DNA of 35,544 bases, from NCBI GenBank assembly GCA_937885235.1, contig CAKZZK010000012.1, forward strand, positions 1-35,544, read 5' to 3'. The position numbers were made by a program, and so were the translations under genes. Shown here piece by piece: positions 16,851 to 25,878 of this stretch. Numbering within the stretch: the first letter of the stretch is position 1; the number at the start of each line of letters is the position of its first letter. The notes beneath the pieces are model-generated. The model was not told where the DNA came from. It did no database searches and saw only the letters and a list, made by a program, of their open reading frames with translations. Source of the stretch: an uncultured Treponema sp. (GTDB lineage: Bacteria > Spirochaetota > Spirochaetia > Treponematales > Treponemataceae).

Positions 16851-17966
16851 TTACTGCAACTTGGAAACCGCACGCTGACGCCAGTATGCTTCCGGCTCAT
16901 GCTCTGACAATATCCTCAGCAAGGTGCGGGCAAAGACATCTTTGCCGCACACTGCGCTCGTGCTTGCAAAATTATAGAAGAGCTTCCAGATGCCGTTTTC
17001 ATTTCCCCAAGTTACAATATCATCATACATTGCGGCTTTCGTCAGCAAATCTGCAAAATCTGTGTATGAATAATCAATAAGACGATCCTTGAGGACCTCC
17101 TCTATCTTTGTAACAGAGGCTATGCTTCCCAAAGCAGCGCAGTCCAGAGCTTTTTCATTCTGCCCGATTTTGGTGTAGTATTCGTTCAGCAATTCAAGAG
17201 CTTTGATAGAAATATCATTCGTGCTGCGGTAGAGGATAAAAAACTTGTCAACAGAGTCCTTCTGGTTCGCATTTATGAGCCGGACGAGAGCGCTCCTGAA
17301 GCCGCTGTTTGTGTAAAGCTTGTCATCCTTCAAGACGGCAAGCAGCTGCTTTTCGTATGCTTCCCCGTCATCCTGCAAGTCTGCCAAGGATGCCAGCTCG
17401 TAGAGGATATCATATTTCACATCGGGCACATCGAGACGGATCAGATTTTCATAAGCATTGTTCAGGTATTTGGATGCAAGCTCAAGTTCCCCTTCCAGTT
17501 TATAAATTTTGCCTATTAAAAAATCCGCTTCGGGATAGATGTCGTCATTTTCAATCCATTTGCAAATTTCAGAAAACTTGTTATGGAAGTGATTTTTTCC
17601 GTAAGCGCTCAGCTTGGCTTCGATTATCCCCAATGCTTCGCTGAGATTAGCTGTTTTCAACTCTGGCATTACATCATCAAGATAATCGCCGCTCTTGCGT
17701 ACGCGAGAATTTTTCTGTGTCTGGTCAAGTACATAAACTTCCCATTCCGCCATCTGGCGTCTTTTTTGCTTGGCAGATTCCGCAAATTTCAGCGCCTGAC
17801 CATAGTCATTCATCTCATAAGCGTTTTGAGCCTGCTTCAAGATATACCAGTCCTCAACACCCGTCGGCTTTCGCACGGTGGTAATATGCTGGGCAGACAG
17901 CGGCGCGATGGCAATACAGAGAAAGAAAATCTTTCTCAAGAATGATGACACATACTTATTCTTCAT
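16851..17966 (-). CDS. Periplasmic TPR-repeat protein
   Basis: A 371-residue protein with a signal peptide (SSFLRKIFFLCIAIAPLSAQ). The mature part is helical with TPR-like motifs: LKQAQNAYEMNDYGQALKFAESAKQ, EADFLIGKIYKLEGELELASKYLNNAYENL, LELLNEYYTKIGQNEKALDCAALGS. TPR proteins scaffold complexes; the partner is unknown. It begins 3 bp downstream of ispG and is surely co-transcribed with it, but there is no obvious link to isoprenoid synthesis. Its stop lies only 3 bp from the stop of the convergent outer-membrane protein gene, with no terminator between them. Confidence 0.75.
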   Translation of the reverse strand: MKNKYVSSFLRKIFFLCIAIAPLSAQHITTVRKPTGVEDWYILKQAQNAYEMNDYGQALKFAESAKQKRRQMAEWEVYVLDQTQKNSRVRKSGDYLDDVMPELKTANLSEALGIIEAKLSAYGKNHFHNKFSEICKWIENDDIYPEADFLIGKIYKLEGELELASKYLNNAYENLIRLDVPDVKYDILYELASLADLQDDGEAYEKQLLAVLKDDKLYTNSGFRSALVRLINANQKDSVDKFFILYRSTNDISIKALELLNEYYTKIGQNEKALDCAALGSIASVTKIEEVLKDRLIDYSYTDFADLLTKAAMYDDIVTWGNENGIWKLFYNFASTSAVCGKDVFARTLLRILSEHEPEAYWRQRAVSKLQ

Positions 17967-17969
17967 AAC

Positions 17970-19061
17970 TTACAGAGTCTCCAATTCTTTCCTGAATTCT
18001 ATATCGGCATTTTCAGCAGGGACTGTTCTGATAATTTTCCCTTTTTTAAAGATTATCACCTTGTCGCCGCCGCCGGCAATGCCCAAATCCGCATGTTTTC
18101 CCTCTCCGGGTCCATTAACAATACAACCCATAACGGCAATAGTTACATTTTTTTTCAAAGAAAGCAATTCCTGCTGCCAGCGCTCCACAAAGGCATGCAC
18201 ATCAAAGCCAATCCGCCCGCAACGGGGACAGCTTATCAAAGTGACGCCGCCTTCGCGAAGCCCGCACTCATGAAGGATTTCCCTTCCCGCAATCACTTCA
18301 TTTTCAGGGGAAGAAGAGAGGCTGACCCGTATGGTGGAACCTATTCCCCCTGCAAGGAGCCGGCTAAAAGCAAGCGTTGACCGGACAATACCCGTTATCA
18401 AGGGCCCTGCCTCTGTGACACCGATATGCAGGGGAATATCGGACAAGCGTGCAAAGGCTTCATTTGCCTCGACAGTCTCCTGCACTGACGACGCTTTCAT
18501 GCTCACAACGACGTCAGAAAAATGCAGCTCATCAAAAACAGCAGCTTCACGCAATGCAGTTTGGGCAAGCGCCGCAGCTCGGCTCAGATTTTTACTTTCG
18601 ACAGCATCTGCTAAATCGCGGGGCAGGCTGCCGCTGTTCACACCGATGCGGATAGCGACACCCTTCTTCCTACAGGCAGACACGACTGCTTCCACATGCT
18701 CGCGGGAACCAATGTTGCCGGGGTTTATTCGGATTGCAGAGACAGGTCCCTTCAGGCACTCCAGAGCCAAACGGTAATCAAAGTGGATATCCGCCACCAG
18801 AGGTACATCCGTATGCGATGCAATGAGATTTAAGCCCTGTGCGCTTGCTGTATCCGGCACAGCAAAGCGGATAATATCGCAACCCAAGGATTTCAATGTG
18901 TTTATTTGCTTAATTATAGAAGATAATTTTTCAGCATTATGACAGACATCCGTAATGCCATCTTTCCACATAGTCTGAACGGTGACTGGCGCATCACCAC
19001 CAATCGCAAGCTGACGGATACCGTCGTGACCGCCAATCGTAACAATTCGTGAATTATTCAT
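17970..19061 (-). CDS. ispG: 4-hydroxy-3-methylbut-2-enyl diphosphate synthase IspG (GcpE)
   Basis: IspG reduces 2-C-methylerythritol 2,4-cyclodiphosphate to HMBPP, the next-to-last step of the MEP isoprenoid pathway, using a [4Fe-4S] cluster. The 363-residue length matches the short bacterial form. The N-terminal TIM barrel is visible (PVTVQTMWKDGITD, DIIRFAVPD, PLVADIHFDYRLAL, IRINPGNIG). The C-terminal cluster ligands are Cys278 and Cys281 (SCPRCGR), Cys313 and Glu320 (GCIVNGPGE). All are intact, so the enzyme should be active. An odd early variant is VTVQTMWKDG, where most homologues have VQSMT. The start has GGATAAG about 10 nt upstream. Confidence 0.95.
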   Translation of the reverse strand: MNNSRIVTIGGHDGIRQLAIGGDAPVTVQTMWKDGITDVCHNAEKLSSIIKQINTLKSLGCDIIRFAVPDTASAQGLNLIASHTDVPLVADIHFDYRLALECLKGPVSAIRINPGNIGSREHVEAVVSACRKKGVAIRIGVNSGSLPRDLADAVESKNLSRAAALAQTALREAAVFDELHFSDVVVSMKASSVQETVEANEAFARLSDIPLHIGVTEAGPLITGIVRSTLAFSRLLAGGIGSTIRVSLSSSPENEVIAGREILHECGLREGGVTLISCPRCGRIGFDVHAFVERWQQELLSLKKNVTIAVMGCIVNGPGEGKHADLGIAGGGDKVIIFKKGKIIRTVPAENADIEFRKELETL

Positions 19062-19089
19062 AATAGTGCTTATCCGTTATAAACAGATT

Positions 19090-19124
19090 AGGGCATTGCC
19101 CTGCAATCGCAGCGACAATGCCCT
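19090..19124 (-). terminator. Stem-loop downstream of the V-ATPase operon
   Basis: A perfect 9-bp inverted repeat AGGGCATTG (19090-19098) and CAATGCCCT (19116-19124), with a smaller inner CTGC/GCAG stem in the loop. It starts about 28 bp beyond the subunit K stop on the minus strand. The following T tract is poor (AATCTGTTT), so it may be a weak terminator or an RNA 3'-end stabiliser. ispG follows about 30 bp downstream, so read-through is possible. Confidence 0.55.
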
Positions 19125-19151
19125 CTTATTAGAGTTAACTCGCCTTATAGC

Positions 19152-19583
19152 TTATGCAATCATGCCGAATACCATTGCAAACAGAGCAACGGTTTCGCAA
19201 AGACCGACAACCATGATGTAGTTTGTAAAACCCTTTCCTGTCTCTGCAAGAGCATCGCTACCCGCAGCACCGGCTTTACCCTGGGCAACAGCAGACATAC
19301 ACATAGCAAGACCTGCTGCAAGCCCTAAGCCAAGAGAGAACAGAGGATCAAGAGTACCTTCCAAAACCTTGCCCTTCATTGAATTCATAAGAAGGAAACC
19401 GTAAATTGTCTGGGTCAAAGGTGCACCGGCGAAAACCACCAGCAGGAACGGAGCAGGCTTATTGTTGAGATAGCATCTCTTCCATGCGCCAATTGCCCCC
19501 TGACCAGCAATTCCAATACCGATAGCACTACCCATAGCAGCGATACCCATTACTAAACCAGCACCAATCATACCCCAGTTCAT
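19152..19583 (-). CDS. atpK: V-type ATP synthase subunit K (membrane rotor proteolipid)
   Basis: The c-ring subunit (143 residues, four TM helices, i.e. two fused hairpins) that carries ions across the membrane. ATG 19583 is chosen over an in-frame GTG at 19601 because AAGGAG lies 6 nt before the ATG and inside the longer form. The second hairpin has the ion-binding Glu130 in VVGLCETVALFAM; the first hairpin lacks a carboxylate, as in other duplicated K subunits. Thr57-Gln58 (PLTQTIYGF) and Gln101 (AVAQGKAGAAG) align with residues that coordinate Na+ in Enterococcus hirae NtpK. It is the last gene of the operon, separated from subunit I by 120 bp with two hairpins. Confidence 0.93.
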   Translation of the reverse strand: MNWGMIGAGLVMGIAAMGSAIGIGIAGQGAIGAWKRCYLNNKPAPFLLVVFAGAPLTQTIYGFLLMNSMKGKVLEGTLDPLFSLGLGLAAGLAMCMSAVAQGKAGAAGSDALAETGKGFTNYIMVVGLCETVALFAMVFGMIA

Positions 19584-19596
19584 AAAAAACTCCTTA

Positions 19597-19653
19597 TCCA
19601 CAGTTTTACTGTGATTATTTATTCAAATTTCAAGATGAATGCTCACATTCATC
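19597..19653 (-). promoter_or_regulatory. Two intercistronic RNA hairpins upstream of subunit K
   Basis: On the plus strand, GATGAATG (19634-19641) and CATTCATC (19646-19653) form an 8-bp perfect stem with a 4-nt loop. A second stem CACAG/CTGTG with a TTTTA loop lies immediately beside the AAGGAG of atpK. All other gaps in this operon are overlaps or 25 bp, so this 120-bp spacer stands out. It probably acts as an mRNA processing/stability or translation element that raises K output (inference). Confidence 0.45.
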
Positions 19654-19703
19654 ATTATACCTTGATAACACTGCATCAGAAATAAAATTTTCCGATACCC
19701 CTG

Positions 19704-21629
19704 CTAAATCTCAGACTCCTTAAACGGTCTGTATTTTGTTCCGCTCCATGCCATACCCAGATGCTGCGAGAATTCAAGCGTATTCAAGCGCACACCGTGA
19801 ACGATGACTGAAAGCAAGTTCAATATCATGTTAAGCCCGTGTCCGAAAACAAGCAACACTACTGCAAAAATCACAATAGCAAGCTTTCCGAACATTGGTC
19901 CCGCCATGCTGTTTACCGTCTGGCTTATTGCCGCACCTGCAAGACCTACCGCCCACAGACGAATATAAGAAACAATATCGCTGAACACGTTTACAACGCC
20001 CAGCAACACGCTGATTATATTCTTACAGCTTTCCAGAACAGACTTACCTACACTGCCCTCGTAGTTAGAGAAGATAAAGCTAAGCACAAAGCCCACAACC
20101 AACACGCCGATTGCAATCATGGGAATGCTGGAAGGCAAGCTCAACGCACCACCGAATATGGGAATCGGAACACCTTTATCCTCCAACGGGAAACGGCTAC
20201 CATCGACAACCATGTTCATGACGACATAGAACATTCCCCAGAGCTGCATCAGAGAACCTAAATCCCCAAAACACTTCAGGCTCTTCCTGTCTGCAAAGAA
20301 GCACTTTATATGAGCAATTGAAAGCTGCAATATTGCAAGCATAAAGCAGAACACTTTCTGATTGTTCTCATAGTTAGCAGGATTCTTGGCAGAAGACACC
20401 GGATAGAAAGAAAGATTCACCAGTGACTCTGGAAGAAGTTTCGTGTCTATTCCGAACCAAGAGCATGTCATGACTCCCCACAGACAGGTACACAGCCCCA
20501 GTACCGTAACAAGCACGGACAGAGAGCGCTTCCCGCTCTTGCTTTTGGCAAGCAGGATTAATCCCACAATGGTTACAAGAGCCCCGTAGCCCGCATCTGC
20601 GAAAATCATGGCAAAGAAAACGCAGAAGAATAGCAGGAACCACCCCGAAATATCAAATTCATGATATCCGGGCGTCACATCCAAAAAGTCCGTCAAAGGA
20701 TAGATGATGCTCACAAGCTTATTATTGTGCAGCTTTGTAGGAACAGGATCCTCTTCAGACGGTTCGGATATCGTATATGCCCATGAATTTGTACGGCAGG
20801 AAGCCTTGAAGGTTCCCAACAAATCCTCCGGCACATAGCCAGAAAGCCACGCAAGCTTTGTCTCTGAGCTTCCGTTTTCAGACTGAGCTTCATCATGCCC
20901 CATACCGCTGTAGACGTTTTCAAACTCAATTTCAGACGCAAGCGCAGAACGGCATGATTTCAATGCAGAGACATACTTCTTTGCATCCAAAAGCTCGCTC
21001 TCTATGCGAGAGATTTCCTGCTTTGCGCTGAGAATCTCATTCTTTATGGTCCGCGTTGATTTTTCAGGCAACGGCACTGCGTATGCCTCAGGCGGCATAT
21101 CAGCGGGGCGCTCCGTTATTTCACTTTCCGAAGAAAGCAAAAAGCGAGTCACCTTGTTGCTCGAATTCACAACAATTGTCTTGAGGCTTTCCCCGATAGA
21201 ATTATACTTCTCCTCGGGAATCTCATAGAGATAGAGAAAAATTCCCTGTTCCGCCAAGGATGCCAACACAGCCGGATCAACTTCACCCCACTTGGAAAGC
21301 CGTTCCAACTCATTGCTGTTTTGGGTAATCTTCTCAAAGAAAGCCTTCTTTTTGTCGCTCAAGGCAACAATCTGCTTAGCCTCATTCTGGACAGACTCAT
21401 TTCCAATTTTCACCTGACGGGGAAGAAGCTTTTTGGGAAGCTTGATCTCCTCCAGTATGGAAATTGCCTTGTCCACAGTTGCAGAAGCATCTTTATAGGC
21501 AGACAAAGCGACACCCTTGCCCTCTATCGCCTCTAAATGGACAACCCCCACTTTCCGCAAAGCTTTCAAAGACTCTTTTCTTGTCTCATCAAGAACAACA
21601 ATGGAAACCTTTTTCATTGGTACAATCAT
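19704..21629 (-). CDS. atpI: V-type ATP synthase subunit I (stator, a-subunit homologue)
   Basis: The membrane stator (641 residues) that forms the ion half-channels against the K ring. The N-terminal ~330 residues are a cytoplasmic coiled-coil arm (KEILSAKQEISRIESELLDAKKYVSALKSCRSAL). The C-terminal half has about seven to eight TM helices, starting at FDISGWFLLFFCVFFAMIFADAGYGAL. The essential arginine facing the rotor carboxylate is Arg557 in SYIRLWAVGLAGAAIS, which matches the conserved SYLRLWALSLA of V-ATPase a-subunits. ATG 21629 is supported by GGAGG 7 nt upstream and forms an ATGA overlap with subunit D. Confidence 0.95.
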   Translation of the reverse strand: MIVPMKKVSIVVLDETRKESLKALRKVGVVHLEAIEGKGVALSAYKDASATVDKAISILEEIKLPKKLLPRQVKIGNESVQNEAKQIVALSDKKKAFFEKITQNSNELERLSKWGEVDPAVLASLAEQGIFLYLYEIPEEKYNSIGESLKTIVVNSSNKVTRFLLSSESEITERPADMPPEAYAVPLPEKSTRTIKNEILSAKQEISRIESELLDAKKYVSALKSCRSALASEIEFENVYSGMGHDEAQSENGSSETKLAWLSGYVPEDLLGTFKASCRTNSWAYTISEPSEEDPVPTKLHNNKLVSIIYPLTDFLDVTPGYHEFDISGWFLLFFCVFFAMIFADAGYGALVTIVGLILLAKSKSGKRSLSVLVTVLGLCTCLWGVMTCSWFGIDTKLLPESLVNLSFYPVSSAKNPANYENNQKVFCFMLAILQLSIAHIKCFFADRKSLKCFGDLGSLMQLWGMFYVVMNMVVDGSRFPLEDKGVPIPIFGGALSLPSSIPMIAIGVLVVGFVLSFIFSNYEGSVGKSVLESCKNIISVLLGVVNVFSDIVSYIRLWAVGLAGAAISQTVNSMAGPMFGKLAIVIFAVVLLVFGHGLNMILNLLSVIVHGVRLNTLEFSQHLGMAWSGTKYRPFKESEI

Positions 21630-22243
21630 TCTTCGGCCTCCTTTTCGTTAATTCTCTCAAGCTTCTTCTTTGAGATCTTGCTCCGCACAACCGCAGCAAC
21701 CTGTTCATCACCGAGGAAAACATTAATCTTCTTGATATTCGCCTTTGTTTCAGGGATCTTCACCTTTTCAAACAGGTTCACCCGCTGCGTCGTCGTACGA
21801 AGCTCCTGAGAAAGCAAGCGCACCTGTTCATCAAGCACTTCTGCCTGCAAATCAAGCTCCAAGGCTTTTTCCATCCGGTCTGCGGCCAAATCTATCCATA
21901 AGGGGGTTGAATAGAGATCATAATCACCCCTGCCAAAATCAGCCCCTTCATAGACAGGAATCTTCACACCGGCTATATTGCCCCAGCCCTTCTTGATATT
22001 CTTTACCGTTACCATTCCGGGCTTGAAAGCATCCTTTTCGCCAAAGACAGAAATCCATTTCTCAAAATCCTCTTCCAAGGACTTTTTCTGAGCGCGGACA
22101 GACTTTGCTTTCTCATCTATAATACGGATCTCAGACTGCAGCTGCTGCTTTTTGAGCGTAAGTGTCGGCAGATACCGCTGGAACATTTTCAGCGAATCTT
22201 TTTGAGACTTCAACTCATTTTTAGTCAGCTTCAATTTAGCCAT
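21626..22243 (-). CDS. atpD: V-type ATP synthase subunit D (central stalk)
   Basis: Subunit D (205 residues) is the rotor shaft inside the A3B3 head, the counterpart of F-type gamma. The N-terminal helix (KLKLTKNELKSQKDSLKMFQRYLPTLTLKKQQLQSEI) and the C-terminal helix (LDLQAEVLDEQVRLLSQELRTTTQRVNLFEKVKIPE) form the long antiparallel coiled coil. The motif RVNLFEKVKIPETKANIKKI is diagnostic of the family. GAGG precedes ATG 22243. No subunit F gene, its usual partner, is seen in this operon. Confidence 0.95.
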   Translation of the reverse strand: MAKLKLTKNELKSQKDSLKMFQRYLPTLTLKKQQLQSEIRIIDEKAKSVRAQKKSLEEDFEKWISVFGEKDAFKPGMVTVKNIKKGWGNIAGVKIPVYEGADFGRGDYDLYSTPLWIDLAADRMEKALELDLQAEVLDEQVRLLSQELRTTTQRVNLFEKVKIPETKANIKKINVFLGDEQVAAVVRSKISKKKLERINEKEAEE

Positions 22244-22268
22244 TCGCTATCCTCACAAATCTTTCGGG

Positions 22269-23564
22269 CTAGTTTTTAGGCCAGAACTGTTCAATGAGGT
22301 CGGTCTTCAAACCTGTCTCATTCTTCTCAAAACAACGAGCAAGAATCTTCCATCCGCTATCCAAAGCCTCTTCCAGCGGAATGTTTACACTCAAGTCCAT
22401 CATCTGAGCCTCGAACAGCTCACCATAGCGCAAGAGCTTCTCATCCCACGGGCTCATATTGAAGCCCATGCTCTTCTTTTCCAGCGTGTCCTTGTACTGC
22501 GCATACAGACGAATCATACCGTCCATCAGAGCACGGTGATCCTTCCGAGTCTTGCTGTTGACCTGCTGCTTAAGACGAGAGAGAGAACCGAACGGCTCGA
22601 TATGACCACCCTTCAAATAGAACTGGCCTTCCGTGATATAGCCCGTGTTATCGGGAACAGGGTGGGTCACGTCATCGCCTGGCATCGTGGTAACGGCAAG
22701 GATGGTAACGGAACCGGAATCTGAAAAGTCAACCGCTTTCTCATAGCGGGCGGCCAGCTGAGAATAGAGATCTCCCGGATAACCGCGGTTTGAAGGAACC
22801 TGCTCCTGCGTAATGGCGATTTCCTTCATGGAATCGGCAAAGTTCGTCATATCGGTCAGCAGGACGAGCACATCCTTGCCCTGCAGGGCAAACTGCTCTG
22901 CGACCGCCAGAGAAAGGTCTGGAATCTTCATACATTCTACCGTCGGGTCAGCGGCAGTGTGAATGAACATAACGGTCTTGCTTAAGGCACCGCCCTCTTC
23001 CAACGTGTTCTTGAAATACAGGTAATCGTCATATTTCAAGCCCATACCGCCGAGCACAATCACATCAACCTCAGCCTGCATGGCAATGCGTGCAAGGAGC
23101 TGGTTATATGGCTCACCGGAGATAGAAAAAATAGGAAGCTTCTGGCTCACGACCAAGGTATTGAAGATATCGATCATTGGGATACCCGTGCGTATCATGC
23201 GGTTAGGAGTAATACGCTTAGAGGGGTTTACCGACGGACCACCGATCTCCACCAGATTGTCAACTAATGCCGGACCGGAATCGCGAGGCTCTGCGGAACC
23301 ATTGAAGATGCGTCCCAAAAGGTCATCGCTAAAGGAAACCTTCATCTCATGCCCAAGGAAACGAATCTGGTCATTTGTAGAAACACCGCGTCCGCCAGCA
23401 AAGACCTGCAGCGAAACCAAATCGCCGTCGATTTTATTCACTTCTGCAAGGGATTTGCCAAACCTTGTTGTAATTTCAGCAAGCTCGTTCAGCTTTACAC
23501 CCTTAGCACGAACAGTAATAACGCTACCGTTAATGCTTTCAATTTTGCTATATACTTTGTTCAT
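22269..23564 (-). CDS. atpB: V-type ATP synthase subunit B (non-catalytic)
   Basis: The regulatory B subunit (431 residues) that alternates with A in the hexameric head. It has the alpha/beta ATPase fold but no true P-loop: at the Walker A position it reads ISGEPYNQLLARIA, as in non-catalytic B subunits. Other family signatures are VLVLLTDMTNFADSMKEIA, SNRGYPGDLYSQLAARYEKA and TMPGDDVTHPVPDNTGYITEGQFYL. ATG 23564 shares one base with the TAA stop of subunit A (TAATG), so the two are translationally coupled, which suits their equal stoichiometry. Confidence 0.96.
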   Translation of the reverse strand: MNKVYSKIESINGSVITVRAKGVKLNELAEITTRFGKSLAEVNKIDGDLVSLQVFAGGRGVSTNDQIRFLGHEMKVSFSDDLLGRIFNGSAEPRDSGPALVDNLVEIGGPSVNPSKRITPNRMIRTGIPMIDIFNTLVVSQKLPIFSISGEPYNQLLARIAMQAEVDVIVLGGMGLKYDDYLYFKNTLEEGGALSKTVMFIHTAADPTVECMKIPDLSLAVAEQFALQGKDVLVLLTDMTNFADSMKEIAITQEQVPSNRGYPGDLYSQLAARYEKAVDFSDSGSVTILAVTTMPGDDVTHPVPDNTGYITEGQFYLKGGHIEPFGSLSRLKQQVNSKTRKDHRALMDGMIRLYAQYKDTLEKKSMGFNMSPWDEKLLRYGELFEAQMMDLSVNIPLEEALDSGWKILARCFEKNETGLKTDLIEQFWPKN

Positions 23565-25333
23565 TACTCACCGTCCTTAAGAAGCGCTTTTACTTCATCA
23601 GTAAGCTTGGCACCGTGTCCTTCAAGAACCTTGTCCACATCGCTTTCCAGTTTCTTGAACTCATCACTCTGGAACTTCGCATAGTTCATATCAATGAATT
23701 TCTGCCGCAAGTTATTGAAGAAGACACGAGCCTCGTCCTTCTCTTTCAGAGCGAAAGAAGAACCAAGAATGGTAATAACCTTCCTGAATATATACTTCTG
23801 GCGCTCAGGAGGAGTCGCCCCCTCCACTTCATCAAAGGAATCCTGCTGCATATACACAGCGTCAAGGAATTCGCTCTTAAGATATATGATGAAGTCTTCT
23901 AGAGAAGTTCCCTCTTCGCCGACAACCTTCATCATCTGATTCACTTCCGAACCACGCCGATAGAGACTGCGGGCATACTCAACTAGATCAGAACGCTGAA
24001 CAGACTTGTACTTTGACCATGAATCCAAAGGATCTATAGCCGGATAGCGGCGGGCATCGGAACGTTCCCTGCTCAAACCGTGGAATGCGCCGACAACCTT
24101 CAACGTTGCCTGAGTAACGGGTTCCTCAAAGTTACCGCCGGCAGGAGAAACCGTACCGCCGATTGTTACAGACCCCAATTCGCCGTCATGAAGCTTTACA
24201 ATACCTGCGCGTTCATAGAAAGAAGCAATGGTGCTTTCCAAGTAGGCAGGGAAAGCCTCTTCGCCCGGAATTTCCTCCAAGCGTCCAGACATCTCACGCA
24301 TAGCCTGCGCCCAACGAGAGGTAGAATCTGCCAAGAGCAAAACATGCAGACCCATCTGGCGGTAGTACTCTGCCAAAGTGACACCCGTATACACGGAAGC
24401 CTCGCGGGAAGCAACCGGCATTGAAGAAGTATTGCAGATGATAATCGTGCGCTCCATCAGTGAACGTCCGGTACGGGGATCCTTCAATTCAGGGAATTCC
24501 GTCAAGGTTTCCACAACCTCACCTGCACGTTCACCGCAAGCAGCGATGATTACGATATCGACATCCGCATTGCGGCTCGTCGTATGCTGCAAAACAGTCT
24601 TACCGGCACCGAAAGGTCCCGGAATACAATAAGTGCCGCCCTTTGCGACAGGGAAAAAAGTGTCGATAAGGCGAATCTTTGTCACCATCGGATCGCTTGG
24701 GTTAAGACGTTCCGCATAGCAGTTGACAGCGCGTTTCACCGGCCACTTGAAGCTCATGCAGACATTGACATTCTTTCCCTTCTCATCGGTCAAGGCTGCG
24801 ATTGTATCGTGAATCTTGTACTTGCCTGCGCTCACAACGCTCTTCACCGTGTATGTGCCTAAGAAGCTGTACGGCACCTGAATTTTATGGACAAAGGGTC
24901 CCTCTGGCACCGTTCCCAAGGTATCGCCTGCCTGAAGCTTTTTACCTACCTCGGCAACAGGCGTGAAATCCCACTCTTTCTCCTCATCAAGAGCAGAGAG
25001 GTAGACACCGCGCTCCAAGAAGTAACCAGAATGCTCGGCGAGCAAAGGCAGCGGATTCTGCAGACCATCATAGACCTGCCCCAAAAGACCAGGACCGACT
25101 TCTACGCTCAGCAAGTCACCGGTGAATTCTACAACACAATCCGTTGATATGCCTTTCGTCATTTCATAGATCTGCATCTGCGCAGTATTACCACGGATAC
25201 GGATAACTTCGCCCTTCAGACTTTGATCAGCAACTTTTACATAGCCAACTTCATTAAGGGAGACTTTACCATCGAATTGTACAGAAACCATGTTTCCATT
25301 GACGGCAACAACCTTACCTTTCGTCTCAGTCAT
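23564..25333 (-). CDS. atpA: V-type ATP synthase subunit A (catalytic)
   Basis: The ATP-hydrolysing/synthesising subunit (589 residues). It has the V-type P-loop GPFGAGKT (239-246), followed by CGERAGEV with the catalytic Glu (269), and LADSTSRWAQAMREMSGRLEEIPGEEAFPAYL. The N-terminal bulge domain characteristic of A subunits (about 110-200, EEKEWDFTPVAEVGKKLQAGD) is present. Every expected catalytic residue is intact. ATG 25333 overlaps the DUF2764 gene stop as ATGA. Confidence 0.97.
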   Translation of the reverse strand: MTETKGKVVAVNGNMVSVQFDGKVSLNEVGYVKVADQSLKGEVIRIRGNTAQMQIYEMTKGISTDCVVEFTGDLLSVEVGPGLLGQVYDGLQNPLPLLAEHSGYFLERGVYLSALDEEKEWDFTPVAEVGKKLQAGDTLGTVPEGPFVHKIQVPYSFLGTYTVKSVVSAGKYKIHDTIAALTDEKGKNVNVCMSFKWPVKRAVNCYAERLNPSDPMVTKIRLIDTFFPVAKGGTYCIPGPFGAGKTVLQHTTSRNADVDIVIIAACGERAGEVVETLTEFPELKDPRTGRSLMERTIIICNTSSMPVASREASVYTGVTLAEYYRQMGLHVLLLADSTSRWAQAMREMSGRLEEIPGEEAFPAYLESTIASFYERAGIVKLHDGELGSVTIGGTVSPAGGNFEEPVTQATLKVVGAFHGLSRERSDARRYPAIDPLDSWSKYKSVQRSDLVEYARSLYRRGSEVNQMMKVVGEEGTSLEDFIIYLKSEFLDAVYMQQDSFDEVEGATPPERQKYIFRKVITILGSSFALKEKDEARVFFNNLRQKFIDMNYAKFQSDEFKKLESDVDKVLEGHGAKLTDEVKALLKDGE

Positions 25334-25878
25334 TTATTTTCTCCAAGAATATCTTCATAGATTTTATGATAAGAAACCAAGCCCTCGTCTCTATTGAATT
25401 TCTTCATACGCTCTGTAAGCAGCAAGCGCAATCCATAATTGAGAACTGCATCTACAGAGAAAAAATCCAACGGAGCAATTTTATCCAGTATACCCAGCCT
25501 ATACTCATTCAAAAACTGTTCCGCGCTTAGAGGGCTGTCCATTCCCGTCGCTGTCCTGGCAGCCTGAACCACCTCGCCGTCAAACACAGCGGGGATATCT
25601 TTAGCCTCTTTCTTCATCTTGAGGGCCCGCAGCTGCGCAAGCGCAAAACGGAGCTCCTGTTCCTTCTTATACCACGTGTCAAGCAATGCCGAACCTGTGG
25701 GCACAAGCTCTCTCGGCGGCTCCAAGGAAAGAGAAGCAGCAATGTCTGCGTACCTTTTCGACATAAATCGTTGGCACAAATCCCTGAAATACTCTGTCGT
25801 TATAGGAAGCTTCGTATTGCTATCGTCATCAGTTCTGAACGCAGGAAGCTGGGATACCAAATAATAAAGGTGTTCCAC
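25330..25878 (-). CDS. DUF2764-family V-ATPase operon protein
   Basis: A 182-residue soluble protein that opens MEHLYYLVSQLPAF, the typical beginning of DUF2764 proteins found between subunits E and A in V-ATPase operons of treponemes, chlamydiae and Bacteroidetes. It is mostly helical (WYKKEQELRFALAQLRALKMKKEA, AEQFLNEYRLGILDKIAPLDFF, GLRLLLTERMKKFN). No subunit C gene is visible, so it may fill the C role linking rotor and K ring (inference from position). It appears shorter than the family members I recall (~270 residues). It starts with GTG 25878 sharing one base with the TAG of subunit E, and ends in an ATGA overlap with subunit A. Confidence 0.8.
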   Translation of the reverse strand: MEHLYYLVSQLPAFRTDDDSNTKLPITTEYFRDLCQRFMSKRYADIAASLSLEPPRELVPTGSALLDTWYKKEQELRFALAQLRALKMKKEAKDIPAVFDGEVVQAARTATGMDSPLSAEQFLNEYRLGILDKIAPLDFFSVDAVLNYGLRLLLTERMKKFNRDEGLVSYHKIYEDILGENK

